NCBI RefSeq assembly: GCF_008271655.1 | Contig: NZ_VKKX01000007.1 | Location: forward strand, 1 to 42,688 | DNA length: 42,688 nt | Source of the DNA: Gemmobacter caeruleus | GTDB taxonomy: Bacteria; Pseudomonadota; Alphaproteobacteria; Rhodobacterales; Rhodobacteraceae | Reading direction: 5' to 3' | Part shown: piece by piece, positions 34,791 through 42,688 of the stretch | How the letters are laid out: every line of letters starts with the position of its first letter | Numbering within the stretch: position 1 is the first letter of the stretch | Translations under genes and position numbers: made by a program | The notes under the pieces: generated by a model | What the model was told of the DNA's origin: nothing | What the model saw: the letters and a program-made list of their open reading frames with translations, nothing else | The model's database searches: none

Positions 34791-35132
34791 ATCTGGCCTG
34801 GCTGCGCTGTTCTTTATTCGGGGCATGGAGAAGTGACCGGGGAAATCGGCGTGATCGACCCGGTGGATCTGCACATGCTAAGCCAGGCCGTGTCTGACCC
34901 TCGTTTCAAATTTTATGCCAAACGTGACGCTCGACATTTCAAGCGTGGTGAGATTTATTTCCATTTCAATACCTCTACGACTACGTTGTTACCAATTATC
35001 AGCAGGGCGATAGTTTTAATGCCATTTGACACTTCACCTATAAACATCATTTTGTATATCAGATTCCCACACTCGCTTGTGGGCTCAACAAACGGACCGC
35101 TTATCGTCTCATATTTTCCCATATCTATTTGA
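34776..35132 (+). CDS. Doubtful hypothetical protein, possibly a gene fragment
   Basis: A 118-aa open frame beginning with ATG. The first 65 residues (with VIDPVDLHMLSQAVSDPRF and FYAKRDARHFKRGE) have a protein-like composition. The rest overlaps the 3' half of the opposing lipoprotein gene and is less convincing. No family is recognised. It may be the decayed end of a gene imported with the surrounding AT-richer DNA. Confidence 0.25.
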   Translation: MRDGGIWPGCAVLYSGHGEVTGEIGVIDPVDLHMLSQAVSDPRFKFYAKRDARHFKRGEIYFHFNTSTTTLLPIISRAIVLMPFDTSPINIILYIRFPHSLVGSTNGPLIVSYFPISI

Positions 35133-35524
35133 CTGAATTTCTGAAACTCCTCCCTGTAGCGCCTCGTGTCCCTTTCGCACTTCTCTCCCTCTCTAGTGTA
35201 AACATCTGCCCTTTTTTTTGTGAATTGATCATTGTTAAAACTTGTGAGGGCAAGACCAGAACGAAGGCGCACATCCCCGCCCATGCTTATTTCTTTTATG
35301 CAGTCACCTCTCCAGCTTTCTATCAGCACTAGTTCTTTCTCTGGACTGTAATATGCCTTTGGAGCCGCTGGTTCTCCTTGTTCAATTTCCCCCAGCAGTA
35401 TAAAATTTTGATCAGCCGAGTCATTCTTGCACATGTTGCTGGATGCTGGATTGGTCGGGGTGCAAGCCTGGAGTTGACCGAGTATAATTGCTGCTACCAC
35501 GATTTTTATTTTCAATTTGTGCAT
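34955..35524 (-). CDS. Hypothetical lipoprotein
   Basis: A 189-aa protein with a clear lipoprotein signal: basic start (MHKLKIK), hydrophobic core (VVAAIILG) and lipobox LQAC with Cys 21. The mature part contains further Cys residues (CKND, GDCIKE, EKCERD, SECGN), which could form disulfides in the periplasm. GGGAG/GGAGA lies about eight bases before the ATG. The codon use and base composition are far more AT-rich than in neighbouring genes, consistent with recent transfer. It stands alone between cysD and the second polysaccharide operon. No family is recognised, so function is unknown. Confidence 0.72.
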   Translation of the reverse strand: MHKLKIKIVVAAIILGQLQACTPTNPASSNMCKNDSADQNFILLGEIEQGEPAAPKAYYSPEKELVLIESWRGDCIKEISMGGDVRLRSGLALTSFNNDQFTKKRADVYTREGEKCERDTRRYREEFQKFSQIDMGKYETISGPFVEPTSECGNLIYKMMFIGEVSNGIKTIALLIIGNNVVVEVLKWK

Positions 35525-35914
35525 GCTGATATCTCCCGAGAGATGACGAGGCGGGCGCAGGTCAATTTAGTGATAGGGTTATGTTTCGGGTATATGGGTG
35601 TGCGCTCGGCGGTGTCGGATGTTTGCGCAAATTTTAACGTGGTGATCCTCATGCAGCCAGAGGTAAAGCCGAATGTCGGAAATCCAGAAGGCTTATCCAT
35701 CTGATCGCCCCTCCTGAACACACGCTTACTTGGTGGGCGCATGACTAGTTATAGCCCTAGGGTGGTTCTTAGATTTCCTTCATCTCTGTATGCGTGTCCA
35801 CTGAAATCTTGAGTTCCGTCATTTAAGTGCAAAAGCTGACAGATTATAACATAATCAAGCTTATCCGATGTTTCTGTCGGTGTGAAACGCGCCCCTGATC
35901 CGACCGAAAACGCC
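35525..35914. other. AT-richer intergenic stretch with no convincing gene
   Basis: Only short open frames without ribosome-binding sites or family content are seen on both strands (for example 35512-35742 and 35749-35934, leftward). Composition matches the lipoprotein gene, so this is probably part of the same imported segment. It ends sharply at the stop of the SGNH-like gene. Confidence 0.4.
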
Positions 35915-36844
35915 CTATTGCGTGACAGTGGCAAGGGCGCGTGAATCGATCAGGTCGCTCCAGAGTTCGGCAAATCCCGGATCCGGGTTGGTGCCGCGTC
36001 CCTGCATCAGGGGCCATGCCAGGAAATGCGGTCTTTCCGCATCCGGCTGGACCGAAGGAAAATAGCGTTCGGCCATGCCACCGAAAATGTCATCCGGGGC
36101 CACGGCATTGAGCATCTCGCTATGGAAGAACGGTGTGCGCAAAAAGATGATCGTCCGCCAGTAGCGCGCCAGTTCCCCCAACATGGACCGGAAGAAGGAG
36201 TCGCCGAAGATGAGCAACCGCCGCTCTGAAACCGCCTGTTCCGACCGGATCAGATGGATGATCCCGTTATTGCCGGCTTGCAGGCCGCTCGAGGCGGATT
36301 GCAACGCGGGAACGCCCGGCAGCACAAGCCGGCTTTCCTCGGGGGGTGGGTCACACTGGACGGCAAGATCGCCCCGATAACCCGACTTCAGGCTGGCCTG
36401 TGCCACGATCTGCGCGAAATGGTCAGGATCGTCATGGCCAAAGGCCGCACTGGCGGCCGCGCGGGCCAGGCAGGCCGCACCCAGCGGGCTGTAATGCGTA
36501 TCGGTTTTCAGTTGCCGTTCCGGGTAGGGGGCGATCAGATCCCAGGGGTAATGCAGATCGTCGGGCCAGGAAGCGTCGCGCAGCGCGGCCCGCAGGACCG
36601 ATTGCCCCTGCCCGGCGCCAAGGCTGCCGGGAAAGGTGATCGGATCGGGAAATACCCATTGCGAGAAACTGATGCCGCGCCCGGCACAGATCTCGCGCCG
36701 CTGCCGATGGTTGGACAGGAACGTCTCGACGGTGCCGGCCGCCGGTCTGGTCTCTCCGGTGAACAGACGCAGCACATTGTGCCGGCCCCCGACCAGGAGA
36801 AGCCGGCCATCCTCACCTTGGCGGATATTCTCGGGTATCTGCAT
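35915..36844 (-). CDS. SGNH-fold protein resembling alginate O-acetyltransferase AlgX/AlgJ
   Basis: A 309-aa protein with the two hallmarks of the AlgJ/AlgX SGNH group: TDTHYSPLG (Asp-x-His at 115-117) and LLIFGDSFFRSML (catalytic Ser in GDSF at 214-217). Such proteins move or attach O-acetyl groups to exported polysaccharides. Unlike AlgX, no signal peptide or membrane anchor is visible, so it may act in the cytoplasm or depend on another protein. The ATG at 36844 lies 15 bp after the stop of the sulfotransferase gene. It is last in the 41249-35915 leftward operon and borders the AT-richer patch. Confidence 0.68.
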   Translation of the reverse strand: MQIPENIRQGEDGRLLLVGGRHNVLRLFTGETRPAAGTVETFLSNHRQRREICAGRGISFSQWVFPDPITFPGSLGAGQGQSVLRAALRDASWPDDLHYPWDLIAPYPERQLKTDTHYSPLGAACLARAAASAAFGHDDPDHFAQIVAQASLKSGYRGDLAVQCDPPPEESRLVLPGVPALQSASSGLQAGNNGIIHLIRSEQAVSERRLLIFGDSFFRSMLGELARYWRTIIFLRTPFFHSEMLNAVAPDDIFGGMAERYFPSVQPDAERPHFLAWPLMQGRGTNPDPGFAELWSDLIDSRALATVTQ

Positions 36845-36859
36845 GAATGCGTGTTGCCC

Positions 36860-38308
36860 TCAGGACCGGCCAAGGCGCCGGAGCAGGCGGGACAGGCTGC
36901 GCAGCGGCTGGGTCAGCTTCCATGAGGTGCTGCCCTGCATCTGGGTCATGCGGCCTTGCATCTGGGCGAGTTCGGCCCTGGACCTGGCTTTCTGGGCCTC
37001 GGCGGCCTGTTTCTGCTCGGCCAACCGCGCCTGTGCCGCGTCCCGCTCTGCGGCCAGGCGGGACAATGTGCCAGTCTGGTTGCCAGCCTGGGTGCCGATC
37101 GGGGCCGCATCCACGGCGCCCGGCACGGTATGGCCGGCGATCAGGGCAAGGTTCGTATCAAGCTGACGGTGGCGTTGCACGGAGACGCGGGCCGTATGGC
37201 CGGCCAGATCACGCCGCACCTGCGCCTGCTCTTGCTCCATCTGCCCCAGGCGTTGCTCCTGCTGGCGTAGGCGTTGTTCCAGCGCGGAGATGGTTTCCGG
37301 CACGCCCTTATGGGCGGTCTCCAATGTGGCCAGCCGTCCGCTCAATTCGCGCAGATCCGCGGCCTGGCGTGTCGTCAGATCCAGCAGATTGCCGAGCAGG
37401 GCATCAATCAGCTCTGCCGGCTCATAGGGAGGCGGGGCGCTGACCGGTTCTGTCGCGAGGTCGATGCCAAAGCGGGTGCGGATTTCCTGCCAGACCGGCT
37501 CATGCCCGGTGATGACATCGGCAAGCGTGTCATAGGCATAGAGATGCGCGAACTTGTCGGAGAGCTTGCGCGGCAGCCCGTTTGTGAGCAGAGGCAGAAC
37601 CTGCTGGTTATAGGCATTGGGCAGCATCGGGGCCTTGAAGTGGCTGTTGAATGCCGTGCGCAGCAGCAGGTCGGCCGGCGCGGGCCGGGCCTGAAGGTTC
37701 CGCGACGCCGGCGGAAGATCCGCACCGATCTGGGTGCTGAAATCCGCGAAGAGGTCCGTCTTGCGATCGAACAGCCGGACATGGATCCGCTCGCCCAGAG
37801 TTTCGTGCCAGCTCAGGATGTGATCGTATTGCTGGACCAGGCGGCGGGCGACATCCTGCACGGGGGCGACCGGGCCCATATTGGTCTTGTGATAGGCGCC
37901 CCATTGCGCGCAGGCCGAGGGAAGCCAGCTGCCGGCCGGCCGCGCATAGATCAGAACCCGAAGGGGAATCTGTTCTGCCAGGGCAGAGAAAAACGGGCTC
38001 AGCGCGCGGCCCCATTCGAGATATTCCTCGTTCGACACCAGAAAGCGGGTGAAGCCCTCGTGCGCCGCGCGCTCCTGGACATGGGCGACCAGACGCGCGG
38101 CGGATTGCTGTTGCCGCTCGGGTGTCTGGCGCAGGAATTTCTGGAAACCGCCATAGCCCTCAAAGGCCGGATCGACCATTCCCATCCACATGCCGAGATA
38201 GCAAAGCCCTGCGTCGCGCAGGACCGTTTCGCTGTTTTCCGACAATGCAGCTTGCAACGAGGTCGTGCCGGTCTTGCCCATGCCGACATGGAAAATCAGT
38301 TCGACCAT
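36860..38308 (-). CDS. Sulfotransferase-like protein with C-terminal coiled coil
   Basis: A 482-aa protein. The N-terminal part has the PAPS-binding loop GMGKTGTTS at 9-17 and an LLIYARPAGSWLPS-like second site (VLIYARPAGSW). Residues about 300-465 form a Gln/Glu/Arg-rich coiled coil, and the end is SWKLTQPLRSLSRLLRR, the same tail type as the small protein at 19083-19385. I chose the ATG at 38308 because GGAGAG lies seven bases upstream; an in-frame GTG at 38314 is too close to that site. The gene starts two bases after the stop of the GT4-RgpF gene. It is a likely consumer of PAPS made by CysD/CysNC. The coiled coil may dock it to a transferase complex. Confidence 0.78.
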   Translation of the reverse strand: MVELIFHVGMGKTGTTSLQAALSENSETVLRDAGLCYLGMWMGMVDPAFEGYGGFQKFLRQTPERQQQSAARLVAHVQERAAHEGFTRFLVSNEEYLEWGRALSPFFSALAEQIPLRVLIYARPAGSWLPSACAQWGAYHKTNMGPVAPVQDVARRLVQQYDHILSWHETLGERIHVRLFDRKTDLFADFSTQIGADLPPASRNLQARPAPADLLLRTAFNSHFKAPMLPNAYNQQVLPLLTNGLPRKLSDKFAHLYAYDTLADVITGHEPVWQEIRTRFGIDLATEPVSAPPPYEPAELIDALLGNLLDLTTRQAADLRELSGRLATLETAHKGVPETISALEQRLRQQEQRLGQMEQEQAQVRRDLAGHTARVSVQRHRQLDTNLALIAGHTVPGAVDAAPIGTQAGNQTGTLSRLAAERDAAQARLAEQKQAAEAQKARSRAELAQMQGRMTQMQGSTSWKLTQPLRSLSRLLRRLGRS

Positions 38309-38310
38309 CG

Positions 38311-40794
38311 TCACACTCTCCGCTCGTCAATCTTGTGTACGAACACCGCATCCAGCCCGCATTGTGCGGCCATCGCAGGCCAGAGGCGTTCGATCAGGTG
38401 AAATTCTGTCCCGTCATTCGGGATCGGTTCATTAGGCCATAGATAGGCCGGGCCGAACAGGGCGCGCATGGCGTCGATGACGGGGCGCCGGACCCAGAAC
38501 ATATTGCCGATCGGGAACAGCAGCGGATGGGCCGGCAGCGGCCCCGGCATCGCCTTGGCAAAGCGCGGCAGCATCTTTCGGGCGGCGCTCCATCCGACAT
38601 AATGCGGATCGAGCGGTGCCACCAGACCGACTCGCGGATCGGCGATCTCGCGCAGTGCCGAGGGCAGGCTTGTGGCATCGCCCAGCAGGACGCGCAGCAG
38701 GAACTTGCGCCAGACATCGCCGCCGGTGGCCGATGCCAGCGATTTCTTCTGATGCACATGGCACCAGATCTCGTCCTGCCCGGCAACGCCGCCGGGGGCG
38801 AACAGATCGAGGAATGGCAGGATGTCACGTCCGCGATTGGGCACCAGCACGATCTCGGGCATCAGCCCCTCTGCGGCCATCAGCGCCGCGATCTCGCTGC
38901 GCTTTTCCTCGGTATCGGTGGTCACGACGATGCGCCGTGCCAGGTGATAGGTCTGGTGATTGCGCAGATCCTCGGCCAGTTCATCCGTGTAGAAGGCGTG
39001 AACATGCAGCGAAAAGGCCGGCAGATCGGCCTGCATCTCCTGCGGCGGGATATCTGCATGGGCGGCGACACGCATGCCGCGATGGACCCAGTTGTCAGAC
39101 TGGCGAAGACTGCGTTCCACCTCGGCAATGTCACGCCACAACATGCGGCGGCCATAGGTCTGGATCTTTTCACGCGCGCGTTGGCGCAGCGGCCGGTCCT
39201 CGTCCGAGGTGCCAAAGAGGATCGGCAGGTCAAAGGTCGAGGCGCCGATGACAAAATGGTCCTGTTGCGCCAACCTCTCCCGCAGGGCGGTGCGGAGCTG
39301 GAGAAAGACATTGAAGTCGGCCGGCGCGGCAGCCGGCACCGCGTCCTGCCCTGTCTTGGGGGGCAGCGCCAGCAGGGCGAGCAGGGCGGCTTCGGGATCC
39401 GCATAATCGACGCCGATCAGGCGGTCGGTCCCCTGATAGGCCGCGTCGGAAAAGCCGGTACCGCCCTCGAAATAGACGACCCGGCACCCCTGCGCGAGGG
39501 CGTCGAAGACGACATTCGGCAGCGGGTCGAGCCGCGAGGACACGAACATCGCATCCGAGGCCTGCATGACAGCCTGATATTCGTCGCCAGCGGGCAGGAG
39601 GAACAGGTTGCCCTGTGGATCATTGGCCCCGATCTGGCGCAGGTGATAGTCGAACCAGGTGCCAAATCCCATATCCTCGAAGTTCTGGCCCGCGCCGATC
39701 CAGAGGAAAACCGTGTCGTCGCTGCGGCGCCGGGCCATCCGGGAGACCATGAGAAAGATGTCGCTGCCCTTGCGCCACTGCAGATGGCCGGCGCCACAGA
39801 TGATGCGGGTCCCGGTCAGATCCCGGCCCAGCAGGCCCGAGAGATGCGCCCGTGCCGCGTCGCGCTCCTGATCCGGAAGGGTGCCGAACATGGCGGGGCG
39901 TTGCGCGATGATGCTGGTATCGCGCGCCATGTCGAAGTCGATATCGGTGAGCCGCCCCTGCCAGGAATCCCTCACATGTTCGGACGAGAAGACGACAATA
40001 TCGGAAAACAGGCCGGTGAAGGTGGATTTCCAGACCGGGAATGTGTAGTCGGCATATTCGTGGATATAGGAGGCGAAGGGGATCTCGCGCGCGACCAGAG
40101 GGCGAATGAAGGGCACACATTCGACCGAGTTCAGGATCGCGAATTCGATCTGCGAGAAGGCTTCATGTTGCGTGAACTTGAAATCTTCCATCGGATTGGG
40201 GGAGATGACGACCATGCAGGCCCCCTCCAGGAAACTGTCCAGCAGATCCCCGCCCCGCAGGGCCGCGACAATGACATTGTGATCCCGGGCCGCCTCGCGC
40301 ATCAGATCGCGCCCGACCACGGGGGCCCCAGTGCGCGACATCTCATGAACGCAGATCAGGACGGTCGGCCATTCCGGGCGGAAGGGCTGGGTGCCGGCCA
40401 TCTGGTTGCGCCGGATCTCCGCCAGGGTCTTGCGCCCCTCGGACGCGCCGAACCGGAGATAGTGGTCCAGCGCGTTCATGTTGGCCGAGGCAATGTCAGG
40501 GTAAAGGGTCAGGTAATGCTGCCGCGAGAAATGCGATACCATCGCATCGACGGGGGCCCCCAGGCAGATCAGCTCATAGGCCAGATGCTGCGCGCCGGGG
40601 ATGCCGGCCCGCAGCGCCGCCACGAGATCGGGGTCGATCACCAGATCTTCAAGCACGGCCCCCATGGCCGGGCTCTGGTCTTTCAGTGTCGCATAGGCCT
40701 TGGCGCGGGAGCGTGCCGCGGGGCTGTGAAACTGCGGTCGCGCCTCGAAAACCCCGGCAAGGGTCGCGTATTTGCGCCAGATCGCATCTAGCAT
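38311..40794 (-). CDS. GT4 glycosyltransferase fused to RgpF (rhamnan synthesis F-like) domain
   Basis: An 827-aa protein. Residues about 89-123 carry one copy of the Y-x-x-x-Y-P-D-I ... H-Y-L-x-x-G repeat type also present three times in the 1258-aa protein. About 143-480 form a GT4 domain (ICVHEMSRTGAPVV, CGAGHLQWRKG, SSRLDPLPNVVFDAL). About 595-825 match RgpF (PF05045): HVHAFYTDELAEDL, EIVLVPNRGRDILPFL, VHQKKS, and FPIGNMFWVRRP near 765. Together with the rfb operon this suggests a rhamnose-containing polymer. The start overlaps the end of the upstream 153-aa gene by seven bases, and two bases separate its stop from the next start. Confidence 0.87.
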   Translation of the reverse strand: MLDAIWRKYATLAGVFEARPQFHSPAARSRAKAYATLKDQSPAMGAVLEDLVIDPDLVAALRAGIPGAQHLAYELICLGAPVDAMVSHFSRQHYLTLYPDIASANMNALDHYLRFGASEGRKTLAEIRRNQMAGTQPFRPEWPTVLICVHEMSRTGAPVVGRDLMREAARDHNVIVAALRGGDLLDSFLEGACMVVISPNPMEDFKFTQHEAFSQIEFAILNSVECVPFIRPLVAREIPFASYIHEYADYTFPVWKSTFTGLFSDIVVFSSEHVRDSWQGRLTDIDFDMARDTSIIAQRPAMFGTLPDQERDAARAHLSGLLGRDLTGTRIICGAGHLQWRKGSDIFLMVSRMARRRSDDTVFLWIGAGQNFEDMGFGTWFDYHLRQIGANDPQGNLFLLPAGDEYQAVMQASDAMFVSSRLDPLPNVVFDALAQGCRVVYFEGGTGFSDAAYQGTDRLIGVDYADPEAALLALLALPPKTGQDAVPAAAPADFNVFLQLRTALRERLAQQDHFVIGASTFDLPILFGTSDEDRPLRQRAREKIQTYGRRMLWRDIAEVERSLRQSDNWVHRGMRVAAHADIPPQEMQADLPAFSLHVHAFYTDELAEDLRNHQTYHLARRIVVTTDTEEKRSEIAALMAAEGLMPEIVLVPNRGRDILPFLDLFAPGGVAGQDEIWCHVHQKKSLASATGGDVWRKFLLRVLLGDATSLPSALREIADPRVGLVAPLDPHYVGWSAARKMLPRFAKAMPGPLPAHPLLFPIGNMFWVRRPVIDAMRALFGPAYLWPNEPIPNDGTEFHLIERLWPAMAAQCGLDAVFVHKIDERRV

Positions 40795-41249
40795 TCGGAA
40801 GGCCCCTGAAAGAATTCCGTGAGCAGCAGCGCGAAGTCGGGATCCGTCAGATCGCAGTCGCGCAGCCTTGCCGCAAAGCCCTGCAACAATGCCCCTGCGG
40901 CAAGGGCACGCCCGAGCGAGAGTGCCGCGATCGAATCCCCCGCCCCCAGCGTCAGCCGGATCTCCAGATCATCGGGCAGGTCCGCGGGCAGGGCCTCGAC
41001 ATGAGGGCTGTTGATCATGACAAGGGGCAGCCCCGCCCCGCGCAGGCGAAACCGCAACGCATGAGCCGCGCCCGTAAACCAGCCCGCCGCAGTGCCCTGC
41101 GGGTGAAGCCATTCGATGACAATATCCGCCGACGGGAGATGCGGATCCCCTGCCCTGCCCATCATCACCAGAGGCAGGTCAGGCCATCTTTGGCGGCAAA
41201 GCGCGGGCAGTTCGGAATTCGCCCCCGCCTGAGGCGTCAGTAGCAACAT
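40788..41249 (-). CDS. Hypothetical protein, first gene of second polysaccharide operon
   Basis: A 153-aa protein that I do not recognise. Alternating hydrophobic strands and helices (LLLLTPQAG, DIVIEWLHP, GLPLVMINSPH) suggest an alpha/beta fold, perhaps part of a glycosyltransferase-like or NAD-binding domain. Its end overlaps the start of the GT4-RgpF gene by seven bases (ATGCTAG), so translation is coupled. It diverges from the epimerase at 41464 across 214 bp, which should contain both promoters. Confidence 0.65.
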   Translation of the reverse strand: MLLLTPQAGANSELPALCRQRWPDLPLVMMGRAGDPHLPSADIVIEWLHPQGTAAGWFTGAAHALRFRLRGAGLPLVMINSPHVEALPADLPDDLEIRLTLGAGDSIAALSLGRALAAGALLQGFAARLRDCDLTDPDFALLLTEFFQGPSEC

Positions 41250-41463
41250 GTTGGAATCGCACAGTCAGGCGCGCCGGATGCAGCACGCGGCCCTCTTTGC
41301 GGCCCGTGATACTGGACCACTGCCAGAGCGTCCACTGCTTTCCGCCGATTGTTTCTGTCATGGGTTGAACAACCCGCTGCTTCTTTTAAATTGCGCGTGC
41401 ATTTCTGCCCAGGTGGCCCCGGTGCTTTGGCGCTGTGGCAAGATATGGAACCATATACGGGAC

Positions 41464-42384
41464 ATGGCCCCCAGAACGCTCGTCATAGGAGGATGCGGCT
41501 TTATCGGCTCGCATGTCGTCGATCATCTCCGCGCGCGCGGCGCCGCTGTCAGGGTGCTGGATCGCAGACCCGAAGCCTTCCGCCCGCCGCTCGAGGGGGT
41601 GGAATATGTCTTTGGCGACTTTTCGGACACGAGCCTGATCTACGAGGCGCTCGAAGGCGTCGATGCGGTGTTTCACGGTGCCAGCACAACGGTCCCTGCC
41701 ACCTCAAATCTCGATCCCGTGGCCGATATTACCGGCAACCTCATCGCGACGGTGCGGCTGCTGGAGATCCTGCGCAACAAACCTGTTCGCAAGCTTGTCT
41801 ACCTGTCCTCTGGCGGCACGGTCTATGGCATTCCGAAAACCGAGCGCGTCCACGAGGATCATCCGCAGAACCCGATCAATTCCTATGGGATCGTGAAGAC
41901 GGCCATCGAGAAATACATCTACATGGAGCAGGAGCTTCATGGCCTTCAACCCGTCATCCTGCGGGCGTCTAACCCCTATGGTCCGCGCCAGGGCCATACC
42001 GGCATTCAGGGGATCATCGGCACATATCTGTGGAAGCTGCACCGGCAGGAACTGATCGAGGTCTGGGGCGACGGTTGCGTCGTGCGGGACTACATCTATG
42101 TGAAGGATCTGGCCGGACTCTGCGTCGAGGCGCTGATGCAGCCGGCAACCGGGTGCTTCAACGCCGGTTCCGGGACCGGGCATTCGGTCAATGACATCGT
42201 CCGGGTCGCGCTGGAAACCACCGGATGCGAGACCCAGGCAATCTACAAGAGCGGCCGCGCCTACGATGTCCCGCGTATCGTCCTGGATATCGAAAGAGCC
42301 CGCGCCGCTTTTGGCTGGCACCCGCGCATGTCGCTGGAAGCCGGGCTTGCCGAAACCTGGTCCTGGGTGCAATCCCAGAGATAG
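41464..42384 (+). CDS. NAD-dependent sugar-nucleotide epimerase/dehydratase
   Basis: A 306-aa extended short-chain dehydrogenase with GGCGFIG at 9-15, YLSSGGTVYG at 113-122 and the SYGIVK Tyr/Lys dyad at 140-145, then SNPYGP and WGDGCVVRDYIYVKDL. I chose the ATG at 41464 because the Rossmann motif must be near the N-terminus; the frame is open to 41248, but the extra residues look non-coding. It is GalE/WbpP-like in length and motifs, but the exact sugar nucleotide is unknown. The first 80 residues and codon use differ from galE at 12532, so it is not a recent duplicate. It is convergent with tRNA-fMet. Confidence 0.85.
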   Translation: MAPRTLVIGGCGFIGSHVVDHLRARGAAVRVLDRRPEAFRPPLEGVEYVFGDFSDTSLIYEALEGVDAVFHGASTTVPATSNLDPVADITGNLIATVRLLEILRNKPVRKLVYLSSGGTVYGIPKTERVHEDHPQNPINSYGIVKTAIEKYIYMEQELHGLQPVILRASNPYGPRQGHTGIQGIIGTYLWKLHRQELIEVWGDGCVVRDYIYVKDLAGLCVEALMQPATGCFNAGSGTGHSVNDIVRVALETTGCETQAIYKSGRAYDVPRIVLDIERARAAFGWHPRMSLEAGLAETWSWVQSQR

Positions 42385-42509
42385 GCCCGGAGAGGCACCT
42401 GCCTGTCCGGCCATGATCCGCTTGACCCGGTGATGCGACGTAAGCGGCGTTGCTGTCTTTTCAGGCGGGCCTGGTCCGATATTCACGCTGGCACCATGGC
42501 GCGCAACGC

Positions 42510-42534
42510 AAAAAAGCCGCCCGTTGGGGCGGCT
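42510..42534 (-). terminator. Rho-independent terminator of the tRNA-fMet gene
   Basis: On the minus strand AGCCGCCC, a 4-base loop, and GGGCGGCT form an 8-bp stem followed by six T residues. It begins 29 bp beyond the CCA end of the tRNA gene and is oriented to stop its transcript. It may also face the convergent epimerase transcript. Confidence 0.88.
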
Positions 42535-42563
42535 GGTAACGTCTTTGATCTGTATCGGGATTT

Positions 42564-42640
<77 letters not shown>

Positions 42641-42688
42641 TCAGGGTGTTTTGTATCGTTGATGGGGTCTTTTCTAGGTTTGGCGGTG

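Noticed and set aside
35512-35742. 76-aa minus-strand frame upstream of the lipoprotein
   Set aside because: No ribosome-binding site, no family content, and it overlaps the lipoprotein start.

Overview
The window is high-GC DNA (about two thirds G+C by eye, not computed) with alphaproteobacterial gene families. Order Rhodobacterales fits best (Paracoccus/Rhodobacter/roseobacter-like), from the DUF2793/DUF4376 phage-type proteins, the RepA initiator family (RPA, PF10134) with ParA/ParB, and the rfbCBDA gene order. Almost all of it is one surface-polysaccharide locus built around a plasmid-type replication/partition module. The layout recalls the rhamnose-operon 'biofilm' RepA plasmids of roseobacters. 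However, ilvD and an initiator tRNA-fMet lie on the same DNA, which suggests a chromid or a plasmid-derived segment in the chromosome.

Layout. 255-3265: capsule ABC exporter, kpsE-kpsT leftward and kpsM divergent. 3350-6730: complete dTDP-L-rhamnose operon rfbC-rfbB-rfbD-rfbA. 6727-8464: three-gene phage or gene-transfer-agent type fibre module. 8559-12464: repA, an origin-like region (DnaA box, three iterons of 22-bp period, AT-rich stretch), then parA and parB. A 16-bp perfect palindrome between parA and parB recurs exactly inside rfbD and is a strong parS candidate. 12532-15180: galE and a GT4 glycosyltransferase. 15310-19385: a 1258-aa multidomain transferase (repeats, RgpF, CDP-glycerol transferase, GT4) and a coiled-coil protein.

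29133 down to 19339 is one long leftward operon: phosphohexomutase, glycerol-3-phosphate cytidylyltransferase (TagD type), XcbB/CpsF-like protein, sulfotransferase, CDP-glycerol transferase/GT4 fusion, two GT2 enzymes, and a LicD-family protein. 29364-31202: ilvD, ending at a strong terminator. 34167-31320: cysD and the cysN-cysC fusion (NodPQ-like), which make PAPS. 34564-35914: AT-richer patch with a small lipoprotein gene and decayed reading frames, probably imported. 41249-35915: second leftward polysaccharide operon: unknown protein, GT4-RgpF fusion, sulfotransferase with coiled coil, AlgX/AlgJ-like SGNH protein. 41464-42384: sugar-nucleotide epimerase. 42564-42640: tRNA-fMet with its terminator.

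How it fits together (inference). The rfb enzymes make dTDP-rhamnose. TagD makes CDP-glycerol for two glycerophosphotransferase domains. CysD and CysNC make PAPS for two sulfotransferases. A LicD protein and an SGNH O-acetyltransferase-like protein could add further groups. KpsMTE would export the product. The predicted product is a rhamnose-containing, glycerol-phosphate-bearing, possibly sulfated and acetylated capsule: a teichoic-acid-like polymer in a Gram-negative host. No KpsC/KpsS, KpsD, Wzx or Wzy gene is seen here.
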